Of a DNA stretch of 64,000 nt, positions 52,926-64,000 are shown one piece after another; position 1 is the first letter of the stretch; the number at the start of each line of letters is the position of its first letter. The DNA is from Hymenolepis diminuta (lineage: Eukaryota > Platyhelminthes > Cestoda > Cyclophyllidea > Hymenolepididae). The translations under genes and the position numbers were made by a program. The stretch is taken from contig CAADRB010000015.1 in the NCBI GenBank assembly GCA_900708905.1, positions 2,601,789 to 2,665,788 of the forward strand, in the 5' to 3' direction. The notes under the pieces were generated by a model. It had not been told where the DNA came from. It searched no databases and saw nothing but the letters and a program-made list of their open reading frames with translations.

Positions 52926-55900
52926 TGTTATTCTTTTCCATAACTGTTGTTAGCTCTCACAATTTACTAAAAGACCAGATCGCTTATAGCTAATGGAATG
53001 TGAGAGCATTTAGCGAAGAATTTTTAAAGTGTTAAAAAGGGTTAGTAATCCGAAGATGTTAAAACGTAGATGTCGTATAAGTCTGAGAATCTTTCAAATA
53101 TAGAAATATCTAATACTACATGAAAAGTTAAGCCGCTTACTCCGCTTGAATAGCTCTTAGGAAATTTGAATGACAACATAAACCGTTATCAAAATGTCAT
53201 TAGCATATACAAATGACTTCATTCAATTTTGGCAGGCATAGACCCCGCAATTTAATATACAAATGGAGTAGGTTGATGTCCTTCACTTTTTGCCTTCTGA
53301 GTGTTATAACGAGTGTTGTCGTAGTTTGCGAGTCATTTTGGCTTCAGAATGAAATTTAACTAACAATATCTTTGTAAATAAAGACAACAACTTAATTTAA
53401 TAAAGCTTTCAAATACAATGGTATTCACTTTTTGGTAGACGATCGATTGATTGATCGATTTTAATAATAAGAAGCGCATATGACTAGAATGAGCTTCAAC
53501 CTAAGTTCCTGTTGTACGCAAATACTGAAATGCTTATAAATCCCATACTTTGGTTTGAGATAATTTTAAAAATTTCGATTTATTTTACTCAGAATGTGCC
53601 AAGATGAGCAATCGCTCACTATAAATAGACATTAATTTTTATAAGCTCACGGTCAATTCAATAACACGTAAATGAACGCAGTTGATATTTAGTGACGCAG
53701 TTTCATTTTAACAATTCATTTTCAATTGAACGGAAACGTGCCATATCAATTAAAATATCAAAAATGCCCTTTATACTGAAAAGATAACTAAATAATATTA
53801 GTTATTCAGCAGCAAAATAAAAATTTTCATTCTAACTCAATAAAACAATGGTTTGACTATTCAAGGCAAATTGTGTCATATCTCGTGGAGTACCGGTTCT
53901 TCCAATCGATTGCGATCACTCTCAACAAAAATCTTTTTTCCAGTGATCCGTCCAGGCTTGGAGGAAGTAAGCAAAATTCCATTAACTCAACAAAAACTTA
54001 TTTAGAGAGTATACGGTTTATGTAGTAAATGGATAAAGTGAATTTTAGCTTGGTGTAGTGCAATATATAATATAATACTGTTTATAATATAGCATTGCAA
54101 ATACTTCTTTATATTTATGAGCATAGAAGAACAGTAATCGAGAAATCTAGTCGCTGAGGTACGAACTCAGTTCAGTAAATTTTTATAAGTCCTGCTCAAG
54201 ACAACCTCCCATTCTACTCATGCACTAAACCATTTTGTTTAGCAAGGGAAATATTTTTGTGTTATATTTTTCCTTAAATGCAACATAGGCTCAAAATTAT
54301 ATCATTTATTGATATCGTCAAGATTTCTTGAATTATACATTGCCCTCTGAAGGAGTTTACAATCTCAGTTAGTTTGAGATAATTCTCTTTGTCTTTCTTT
54401 GTCAAGACGTTGATTCAAGAATTCTTGGAGATGCATTTTGAACGAGCTAACGCAGAGGAGGGTAAAAAAGACCTACATATCTGAAATCTATTTCATTTGG
54501 AGTCCTGAACGTACGTATAGGAATACCCTTTTGTTACTGAAATGCTACATTTTATTATTATAAATTGTTCTCCCTTTAGCAGATAAATAACAGTAAAAAG
54601 AATAAACCAAACTTTACTTCATTATAAAACCCACCGACTAATGTAACGGAATAAATATCCATACACCCACAAGCACTTTTGCAATTTATGTGTGATTGTG
54701 GTTAAAAATTTAAAAGGGTAGTTAACTTCTTTTTGTGAATAACTTGTTGGCCAGAAATTTGCCGTTGCAGTTACTTTTGTTAAAAGATCCACAGAAAAGT
54801 GAAGAAAAAATTAAACAGAAGAATAATAATTATAAGGCGAGACAGTTTGTTTTCTGCAGTCCCAGACTGTTCACATGATGATGGCTTATTATAGCTAGAA
54901 AGTCAGTTGAAAGAAAAATTTAGAGTGGCATGCTAAAGTTATTTAATTTTCTTAATGGACGGTAGTGTCGCTTAAAACATTATACTTTGTGTCAAAATGA
55001 GTTTTATTTTAAAATGGAAATGAAGATAGAAACTGAACATTTCACAGGGTAAAGTGATATTATTTAATGTATTTCGTGCAAATCGGTTATTTAAATTCCA
55101 CCAATTTGAATTCTACTGATGTCTTCAGTAGTACGTATCGAATGCAATAAATAAGTGCTCAAGAGTAAGCAGAAAATATTTTCTTCTGAAGGTTGCAAAC
55201 CATCTAGCTCTAATTATAGCAAAAGATAAGAAGTAATTGAAGAAGCGTCTTTATAGTATGTAGTTTTAATTATGAAACATAAATTACACGGAATATTTAA
55301 CCGTATAGGGCCGGCATTCGAGAGTTTGCATCTATGAGGTCACTGAATATCGGCGGGAGTGATATTCACCTAAGTGGCATTGGACTGTTTAGATTGGAAC
55401 ATGACAGAAAGGAGACCTACAAAGCTGGTTATCTGTTAGGAGGTATAAGGAGGAAGAGTATCTAAAATACCTAGCAAGTTAGGATTGTGTAATTCTGAGA
55501 GAACCAACGGTGATACACGAAGATTAATAGCCTTTCATTCAGTTATTGAGTAAGTTAAGCATTGTTATTCCGTACAGATCAACACAAGTTTCTGAAAAGT
55601 GTATACAGCAGATACACTGATTAATATTCATTTTATGGCATTAAAATTGCCTGTAGCAGTGTATAAACACTTACAAGTTTAATTAATATGAAAATATCTA
55701 AATAAGAGGAAGATCTAAACTGTTCATTATGATATCAAACGAGAAAGGAGTCAAGAAGTTAGTAAGAGTATCAAGAATTTTGCTTTGTTTGAGTTATGGA
55801 AGCATTGAGTCGTTCATATTCTAATAAGAAGTAAAATTCATTTTTAAATATCTAAATATTCAGATTTCATGGACCGACTCCCAGATTCATAGTTGAGACC

Positions 55901-58422
55901 CCGTTACAATATTCAAGCCATACTGGCAATGTGCCAATACAAGATTTAGAACTTCGATTATCAATCTATTAGTAAGTTGCCAAGGTCAATATCTCCTTGC
56001 GCATATCATTAAAGTTGTCAAGCCTCAGAGGAATTCCAAGCCGTTACCAGTCCACAACCCTCTCCTCTTTTAGTTCTTAATCACTGAAAGTACACTTGGA
56101 CTCCCATTGCGTTCTTAAACTATTCCGAGAGTCTGCTAGCAGTGTGTCTATATATACCCTACTCCTGGCTCCAACCTGTCGATAATCATCTTCTGTGGCT
56201 CCGCCGGCCAATTTCTACACTCAGCTGATATATTTAGTCAACTATTGACCTGTATTTTCTGTAATCTCTGCCTGTCGACTATACTGAAGTAATCTCCCCG
56301 TCATTTATTATTAATCAATATACTTGCTGGGAATTTGCCTCCTTTTTATCCTCGTATTCTTGATTCTTCGAGTTATGTTGTAAATCTGAGTAATTAAAAA
56401 TTTTAGCTAATTTCAGAGAGTATTGACTTTAACCTTTCCGCTTATGACACAAAAAACATGAAAACGAAACAGGATAATTGCGAAGGTTACGGAAGATAGA
56501 GGAAATCTATAAGTCGAAGCAACTAATATTGGCTCGGAATTCTACATTTCATTCTCGTTTGAGTTCATCCTGCCGGTATCGTGCTTTGATAAAAGTCAGG
56601 TATTCTACGGGAACAAGAATGCATGTTTAAACCTTTTGCCACATCCCGTAACTTTATTTCAGAACACCCGACATTAATAATGATACTACTCCTTCGAATT
56701 TAATTAAAAGGCACTGCATAATTACCTGTTATTATCTGACCCCTAATATTAATTTCCTACGAGTAATTTTTAATTAATTATCAATGCTATTTCTCCATTT
56801 ATCCATATCAGATCGCTGTTCTTGCGAAATCCTCTCTGTTCTATGTAAATATTTCTACTCTATTTCTCAATAGCGCACTAAATAAATAAACTGTAATTTT
56901 TAATGCTTTAGTTCTGACTGGATAAATTTTAATTCATTCCAGTTAGCATCCGCCTTCTCTTTCCTAGTCCCGGGTTTAATACGGATTGTCGCGTAAAAAA
57001 CTGCGTACTTGGAAGAAGACAAGATATTTGGGAAAATGATCGTAAATGGAGGATTTAACTATCATCTATAGATGCATCACATGCTTTAAATAGTCGAACT
57101 ATATTGAATACGCCTATCTAGTTAATGAGGGATTTTTTCACCGCCAAACTTTTTGGCTTAAAGCTGACGGTTGCCTGAGAAAAGGAAATCACATGATTGC
57201 AGTGAATAGAGTAAAAAAATGTAACATTTTTGACAACTCACGGTTAATGTAATACCTAAGACGCTGACAAATGCTAGAGTTCATTGTAGAATTTTCAGTA
57301 ATTTTTAACTGACATGATTTTATTTGAGTGTAAGTAGAGTTGAAAAGTAGTGTACAATTTTATAGATCATTTATTTCATCTCGGCTACGTTAGAACTGTA
57401 AACTGCCTTCTAAACCGTTAGAAAAAATAAATTGAGGCATTAAAATCGTCCCTTCTTGATTTAAAATACGGGCCAATAAGCACTGAACATGGTAGATAAA
57501 CATTTTTTTATTCGTTATTGCTATTCAACAAAATCGGGATTCATTTACCTAACCTCGCCCTTGGTTGCCAAAGTATCCCAGAGCTGATAAACTATTCTGA
57601 TCGTATTCGAATAGGACCGCCTCCCAATTCCACTAATTGGACTCTCTTAGATTCGGCCAGTTATCTGTGCAAAGAGGTTAACCGGAATATTCGGCCGCAA
57701 CTTGGCGTTGGGTGTGCAGTTAAAGTTGTTATAATTTGAATCAAACAGAAAATCTAGATTATTTTCACTGGGCGACCACCACCACTGAAGTAATTTTCAT
57801 AATGTTTTGACTATTCAGTATTCAGGAAAGATTGTTGAATAATAGCTTGAACCGATTGCAATCGGGTAAGGTGAGAATCCTAGCATTTTTTCCAAATGAA
57901 AGTAATTATTTCTTTTCACAACAATACTTTCAGAAATCAAGATAAAAAGGCTCTATTATGCTTTTACTAGATATCTTGTCTGCAGTTATTGTTTTTCAGT
58001 GATCTCTCCTATGTTACAAAATCACTGTCAGTGGGTTTCGAATCTCAAATGGTGTACTTCCTTCTGGAGCGCCCAACCCACCGGTATGACCTTAGAATAC
58101 ATATTACCAAATCGGTACTCTCGTTCAGGTCTTTACGTCGCTTTGAATGTTTATGTCAAGCAAAATGTGCTAAAACTGTTTGTAGATTTAAACACTTGAT
58201 TTATAAAAGAATATATAATGCTTTTCTTTTCATTACCTAAGTCCACCGAAGAGACGGAGATTAGTAGCAAAGGTGTAACCTCTACAGCCCTGAATATTCT
58301 TTTAAGACCAACTGTCAAATCAACTGGTGAGTTAAATAAGGTCAATTTAAACAAAGTAATTGCGCAAGGTGTGAGTCGTAAATTTTATTTTGCGCACGTT
58401 CTGCTCAATCTGCAGTAAGAAA
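52926..58422. other. Gene-free AT-rich stretch
   Basis: No gene is recognised. A locally GC-richer block at about 56040-56350 has a TATATATA motif and several C-rich runs. A short GATCGATTGATTGATCGAT imperfect palindrome lies near 53441. Confidence 0.45.
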
Positions 58423-58564
58423 TTACTGACGAGTATTTCGTGATCCTTCCCACGATCACCACGAGTTTACATAGCATAATATTCACTCTCAGTGCCTGAC
58501 CACATGATAAACGACCTTTTAAGCACGGTCGTTTAAGCAGGATTAATTTCTCACTCGTCAATAA
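58423..58564. repeat. 142-bp foldback element (inverted repeats with two internal hairpins)
   Basis: The outer inverted repeat TTACTGACGAGT (58423-58434) pairs with ACTCGTCAATAA (58553-58564) at 11 of 12 positions. Inside are a perfect 6-bp hairpin, GTGATC/GATCAC (58440-58459), and a perfect 9-bp hairpin, TAAACGACC/GGTCGTTTA (58508-58535). It could be a short foldback transposon (MITE) or a branched structured RNA. No poly(A) or pol III signal was identified. Confidence 0.4.
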
Positions 58565-61500
58565 GTGTATCTCGTTTGTCTAGCAACTCAGTTGCAATTA
58601 ACACAATTACCAAAATTTTATTTGGTCTAAACATGCTGTGTCTGAGAATTTCTGGGCCTTTTTTACGTGGTATTATAAGTTGAACTCGCCCCTTTATCTC
58701 GGCCAGTCCCTGATAGACATTTATCCATTTCATCTTATTAACATAAATCGATAGTATGATAGCCAAGCCAAGGTATATGACTTTGTTATGACACCTAGAC
58801 ATGCCCACGGAAGTCTTGATGAAACTATTTAAATGAGATAAGGTAAAACGGAGGGAGAAAGTGTTGTTTGGTTTCGAAGAAAGAGGGAGTAGACAAAAAG
58901 AAAATGTGCTGTTGATGAAAATACATATCTGTGATGATGGCTTCTCATTGGAAAAATTTGTTATCCAATAAGCTAGGCGTAATAGGAGTATGGTGGACAT
59001 AGTCATAAATGGAGGACGCTATAGTGATGGGCAAGCTGTTTGCACTCTTTTGGTTCATGTGGGAGATTTTAATTAAATTAATTTACGTTGGGAACTGTGT
59101 GCGTGTGTGTAAAGTTCATATAAATAGTTCGCATGCGTAGGCGTCTGATGAGAAGGCGGGATTAAAATGGATCAACCGACGCAGAAAACATTTAGCATGG
59201 CAAAAAGTCGCATAAGTTAGAACACAACTCATTGAAATAATTCATTAATTAAAATTAATGATTTATTAAAATATGGAATGAAGCTGATGTTAGACGAGAT
59301 CGAGGGGGACATTTTGAAGGATTTTATTTGCGGATAAGACAGTGAGCAAAGATGATTATATTACAAGGAGTATTAATGAAGGCTATACAATTTATAACCT
59401 AAATGGTTGGTCTAAAGGATGAATTTAAACACGTTTCTCACGTTTTTGAACAATTTTTAGGTGAAAAAATTTTTTGACATTCAAATGTTTGCGCAAATTG
59501 AGTGTAACCACTGAAATTTGCCTCATGTGACGAAATTACAGCTGTGGATTATATGTTATCGATTTTCACTGGCTTCTGACTTCCAGTGACTCGGTTAATT
59601 TGCCATACGTACATCGTTTTTCAAATTTTCGATGCGCAGGCTTAGTTCTTGCCCTCTCTCCCTCATTCTCCTCCGTCCTCAATTTCTCACTCTCTTTCGC
59701 CCCCTCTCTTGATTGCTGTTTTACAGTAGAGTTTGGCACACTTTCAGTTTTTGACTTCATAATTTGGGAAATGTGATCGTTTGGTTTTAGCCACTACAAG
59801 TCATTTTCTGCAACTTTCAAACTACTATCATCGGAGATGAATCAGGACCAAAAGACAACTTGTATTAGTTCATTATATAAGCTAATTTTTAATCGCATTT
59901 GAATAAGGAAAATAATGTGTTACTTTAATAAAAGGTTGAATTGGACAATATTAAATATTTAAAAATGTTAGGAGAGTAAAGGATTTTTACTTTCACTGTA
60001 TTTTGGATTCACTATTACGTTTGTTACGTACCCTAGAGGGCACAGTTCACAGTAGAAGTTTCAGGATCTAATCCTAAGGTGAATGTTTCAAATAAAGGAA
60101 AAAATGAAATAACTAATCAGGTAAATGATCGTACTTCCTCGATCTATATATATATATATATATATATGTATAACTTAGAGCTGATACTAGCCATATTCTT
60201 TTGATATGACAGAGTTCAATCATGCGTACAATTTATGTTGCATTCGTTACTAGTTATCCTACTTATTGGATTACTGTCTACCGCCTTAACAATTTAACGT
60301 AGCGTTCGCATGTGCAAAGGAGTATTATCTCAATTTGAATTCGGAAGAACTTATGACTCTTTTGCATTCATACTTATTCAATGGTTTTATATTTCTCAAT
60401 ATCCACCGAAATGTCTGAATCCCTTTGATGCTCACCTATCTGTATCTTAAATGCGATCTTGTCTGGAGTTCCTTTTCGACTCTTCCCGTGCAGTACTGCT
60501 ATCGCACCTTTCTTCCGCGAATTATTAATAATTATTCTTATTGAAAATTTTGTTTCCATCAAAATTAACATTGAAGATTAAGTTACTCCATAAACAAAGT
60601 CTTTTCCTGCTGTAAAAGACTGTCTTTTGTGAAGGAAATACGTTCTAGTGATTTTGCATGATTATTGATTAATTCTTGAATAATTTTTTACTACGTCTTG
60701 AGTAAGTAAATTAATATGTGACAGTTTTGACAGTCATGACTATCCGTTTACTCAATTAATTAAAAATGACTCCCTAAATACACGCTTACTTCCTTGAAAA
60801 ACAAAATATTCCTATTTTTAATGCTGTTTACCTATACAACTATACGTTTTGCGTATTAAGTAGCTTCATTTAAAAATCTTTTTGGGTATTCTGAAATAAA
60901 TGGTGAAGTATGTAAGTTTTAAACTGCTTCATAAGATTAAATCCTAATCTTCTAATTTAGACATTTTCTAAAAAATGAGTTTCTGATTTGCTATTTTTTA
61001 ATTAAGGGCTGGATACTATAATTATTATAAAAACGTGAAATTTTCACTTTGCAAAAGCAACTGAAATCGAGTACATCAAGTTTAATAAGGTAAAAGGGGA
61101 AAGAGTTGTAAAGAGAGCGCTAAAAGAGCTACTTCCCTTGATTTCCGAATTCTCATTGTAGAATTGACTTATTAGGAAGTTCATTGCTTCACGTCCATAA
61201 ATTTAAGAACTATTACGGCTCAAACCTTGATCATCATTTTCAGGGCTTAGTGATAGATTAATAAGTTATGAGAGTCACTTATATCACCTCACTTCGCTTC
61301 TTCACACGAAGGTCGAAAAAGCAGCTTGATCTTGCATGATCATAAGCAGTTTACAAGATCTTAACATAACATATTTTAATTCTAGACATACTCCAACTCT
61401 ACTTCAATTAACTACGATAGTAAATATGAATCAACACTATTTTCTAACGACCATAACTAATAATTGTTACATGTTTATTCAATTAGATCCTGAACAAAAC

Positions 61501-62980
61501 AATTTCCTTCGTCTGGCACTTCCACAAAAATCGAAGGAGAATAACTTACGGTGGAATTTATCGATAACGCTAAGTGTGTGTTATCTAGTTTCCCATCTCA
61601 AACTGTGAGAAAATGAACGAATTCCATGAATATTTGAATGACATATGGACGCGAAGGTATTTTTTGAGGTAACAATGAATTATTAAAAGTATGAGAATTG
61701 CCACAATTTCAGAAACATAACTGAAATTAATATTGAAATAAATCTTTACCAACATCATCATCTCTAAACCAAATTTTCAAACCTACACATTGTGAATTTG
61801 CTTTCTGACCGTTACTTGAGTAGTTTCTTGCGAATTTGTGAATCCCTCTCTCTTACGAGATGTTGATTATTCCCAACTTTGAAACGTATGAAATGGAACA
61901 TATGTATGAAATTACTACCTTATAAGACTGATTAGATTTCTCTAAGTTAATGCTTACAGTTTTATCGTATCGCTTCTATCTGTCTTCTACATTTTGTTTG
62001 GAGACTTATTGTCTGGGTGTGTGAGCAATATCATACTGGTATATTGTGAATCTGATGACAAGTTCAATGAGAATTGGCAAAACTGAGATACCTCACTGCA
62101 TCCTCGAGACAGCTGTGATTCCCAGCCATCCACAACAATTCTAACATACCAAAAAAATCTCCAAGCAGTCATCAAAAGACAAATGTATGTAAAATTGATA
62201 CCGCCCTTACTTCCTCTAGCACGATGTAACTAACATTCGCTTACCAATTTGTAGAGAAAACAGCAGCCATTAAGAAAGAATAAGAAAATGTGGACATAAT
62301 TGGGGAACTTAATACCAAAATTGAGCAGAACAGAAGGAAATATGATCTGATATAAAAATTAAAATGTATAAATTGTAAGCCCAGCTCACAGAGTTATAGA
62401 TTCGAGGTGCGGTCAAAATAATAGATATTAAATTTGGAAAATACGAAATCTGATCATTCAAATGTCAGACCTCTGATTAGTAAATATTGAAGACTTTTTA
62501 ATGTTAATAAACTCATCCAGTAAAGCTTTCTCTCTCTTCCGCTTAAACGTGCTGTAGTCAAAATAATTAAAACGGATGTTTTCAGTCAGAAGGCCTGGAA
62601 AAATGTGAGTTCTATCAGCTGCGATAAGCCATAAAGTTTGCTTAATATGGCGACCATGCACAGGCTTTTTCCCTGAAGTGAGTATTTTAGGGTTATTGGA
62701 GACCAGTGCAGTATGCACAAATGGGAATTTGAGATTTAAGAAGTAGGAAACAGAGTTAATACTATTTAAATTTACCATAAGAATTTGTACAGAGATGAAA
62801 TGACTGACCAGAGCTTTGCTGTATAAGATGACCTTAAAACTCAGTATCATGTGATATTTTTTATATATGACTATGGTCAAAAGTCACAAACGTTGCTTGC
62901 GTTTGGCTCCGTGTGATGAAATTTTAAAAACATAATGACAGGCTATCTTCAACTTTCAGAAGAAATAATAGATTCCATGT
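58565..62980. other. Gene-free AT-rich stretch
   Basis: The longest open frames (minus 59006-58551 and 62880-62458, 140-151 codons) have no recognisable family features. They are not longer than chance allows in this composition across six frames. It also contains a TA microsatellite at 60145-60167 and a pyrimidine-rich patch at 59645-59715. Confidence 0.45.
60145..60167. repeat. (TA)11 microsatellite
   Basis: An uninterrupted TA tandem of 11 units plus one T. Confidence 0.95.
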
Positions 62981-63165
62981 CCACTTAGGAAAGCGCTTTT
63001 AAACGCTCATCTTGGGTAGAGAGTGGCATTGTGGAGCCTCTCTTTCTAACACCGCCGTTTTAATTTGTGCTGCCGGCCATTCCATTCGCTGAGCATACAC
63101 CAATGGACTTTGAGCCCGCTACCTCTGATTTAGCAGAAGTGCGCTTTAATGACTGCACCAACGGC
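62981..63165 (-). repeat. tRNA-derived SINE, copy B, with Ser-tRNA-like head
   Basis: Read on the minus strand, GGTGCAGTCATTAAAGCGC resembles a D arm/A box. ACTTCTGCTAAATCAGAGGT can form a five-pair anticodon stem around a loop containing GCTAA, as in Ser(GCU) tRNAs. AGCGGGCTCAAAGTCC resembles the T arm/B box. The body that follows (GGAATGGCCGGCAGCAC, GCCACTCTCTACCCAAGAT, AGCGCTTTCCTAAGTGG) is shared with 41301-41500. The overlapping 66-70 codon frames on both strands are not genes. Confidence 0.6.
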
Positions 63166-64000
63166 ACACGAAGTTTAGAAGAGATATTTATTGATAAAAT
63201 GCATGTGGATTGTCGTACAGATAATCTAACTTGTTCGGATAGTAATATCTTTGGATTCATGTTAGTGAGTAGAGACTAGGGTTATTAGATTGTAGAATTC
63301 AGACTACTACTAATGGTTAACATAAATCGGTCTATCCAAATAAGAACGCCAACAGTGGACAGTAGACAAGGGAAATGGAAAAAAAGGACAAAGAGAACGA
63401 AGATCAGAAGTGAAAAGGTGAGGATCAATTGTCTGCACCCAGTATAAAGCCATACATGTTCGACATGCCTAAAAACCGGAAAAATTAAGTGACGCATCGC
63501 AAGGGAGAGGAGAACGAACGTCAAAGGTGGATGTGATCTTTGATCAGAGAGGTGTTAAATGCAGTGATTGCACTCGGTTAGCGCAAGCACTCGAGCGTAA
63601 AATAATTTTGTATTAAAAAATGGAAATGCACAAGTATTTCGAAATTAATTCTTGAGAAGCGTACAGAAAATCAACATTTACTACATTTCGGAATAAAAGG
63701 GCTGTAAAGATAAATCATTGGCAATGGGTTCTCCAATTTATTGTTCTCTATTTGATACGTTACTTAGGTTTTTAAACACCATTTTTAATTTCTTATTCAT
63801 TTTAAATCGAAAATTTTTTAAAAAATATTTTAAAAATAGAAATGAAGATTGAAGTGAAAAATGACGGATATACTATATTTGTTAAATCAGGGCTCAAATT
63901 TAAAAATGACGGGTGAATCAAGATTATTACTCTAAATAAAAAGCAAACATTTTTATAAGTAGATAGTAAACTTTTAGAAGATTAAAAAGCTAATTGAGAT
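63166..64000. other. Gene-free AT-rich end of window
   Basis: No gene is recognised. A purine-rich patch (AAAAAAGGACAAAGAGAACG, 63381-63400) lies in a 79-codon minus-strand frame without family features. Confidence 0.4.

Noticed and set aside
58423..58470. CTGACGAG at 58426 as a hammerhead ribozyme core
   Set aside because: The conserved GAAA after stem II is absent and no stem II closes at the right place. Other CTGATGAG sites (22878, 59148 and several minus-strand ones) also lack the GAAA half of the core.
58551..59006. 151-codon minus-strand open frame
   Set aside because: It has no family motifs, a biased hydrophobic/Ser composition and no splice context. In DNA this AT-rich, a frame of this length is expected by chance roughly once in a few windows.
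62458..62880. 140-codon minus-strand open frame
   Set aside because: It has no recognisable domain. It begins with an AT-codon-rich stretch typical of chance frames and has no supporting exon borders.
1..64000. CRISPR arrays, bacterial operons, rRNA genes or intact tRNA genes
   Set aside because: No regularly spaced repeats, no bacterial-style gene packing, no rRNA-like blocks and no complete tRNA cloverleaf were seen.

Overview
This is an AT-rich eukaryotic (metazoan) window. The genes have introns with GT..AG borders and AATAAA poly(A) signals. There are no operons, no ribosome binding sites and no bacterial gene density. The two protein-coding genes look like an invertebrate's. A flatworm such as a tapeworm would fit the composition and the mix of short and long introns, but that is inference and nothing here proves the lineage.

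Layout. (1) Positions 373-5469, plus strand: the C-terminal seven exons (318 aa) of an ArfGAP1-type ADP-ribosylation-factor GTPase-activating protein. Its catalytic zinc finger must lie upstream of the window. (2) 5.7-22.5 kb: gene-free AT-rich DNA with a small CpG-rich spot near 15.1 kb and some pyrimidine-rich patches. (3) 24.6-37.0 kb, minus strand: a three-exon gene for a 795-aa protein that I cannot name. It has MATH/TRAF-like beta-sandwich sequence at the N-terminus, a conserved-looking helical segment and coiled coil, and a Ser/Gly-rich tail. (4) Two decayed mariner-like (Tc1/mariner) transposons, at 22539-23916 and 28820-30190. They lie in the same orientation on either side of that gene's last exon. 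(5) 37-64 kb: 27 kb without a recognisable gene. It holds two copies of a tRNA-derived SINE, a possible second tRNA-like repeat, LTR-like TATA/poly(A) modules, microsatellites and a 142-bp foldback element.

The two genes are convergent, with about 19 kb between their 3' ends, and nothing suggests that they work together. ArfGAP1 acts on Arf1 at Golgi/COPI membranes. The second protein is probably a scaffold (inference from its domains).

The strongest unusual signal is the mariner pair. I see no mismatch over 1278 bp of interior that is already inactivated by frameshifts, yet the terminal inverted repeats differ at roughly a third of positions on one side. That pattern points to recent gene conversion (or an assembly artefact), not fresh transposition. 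I found no convincing new multi-gene system in this window.
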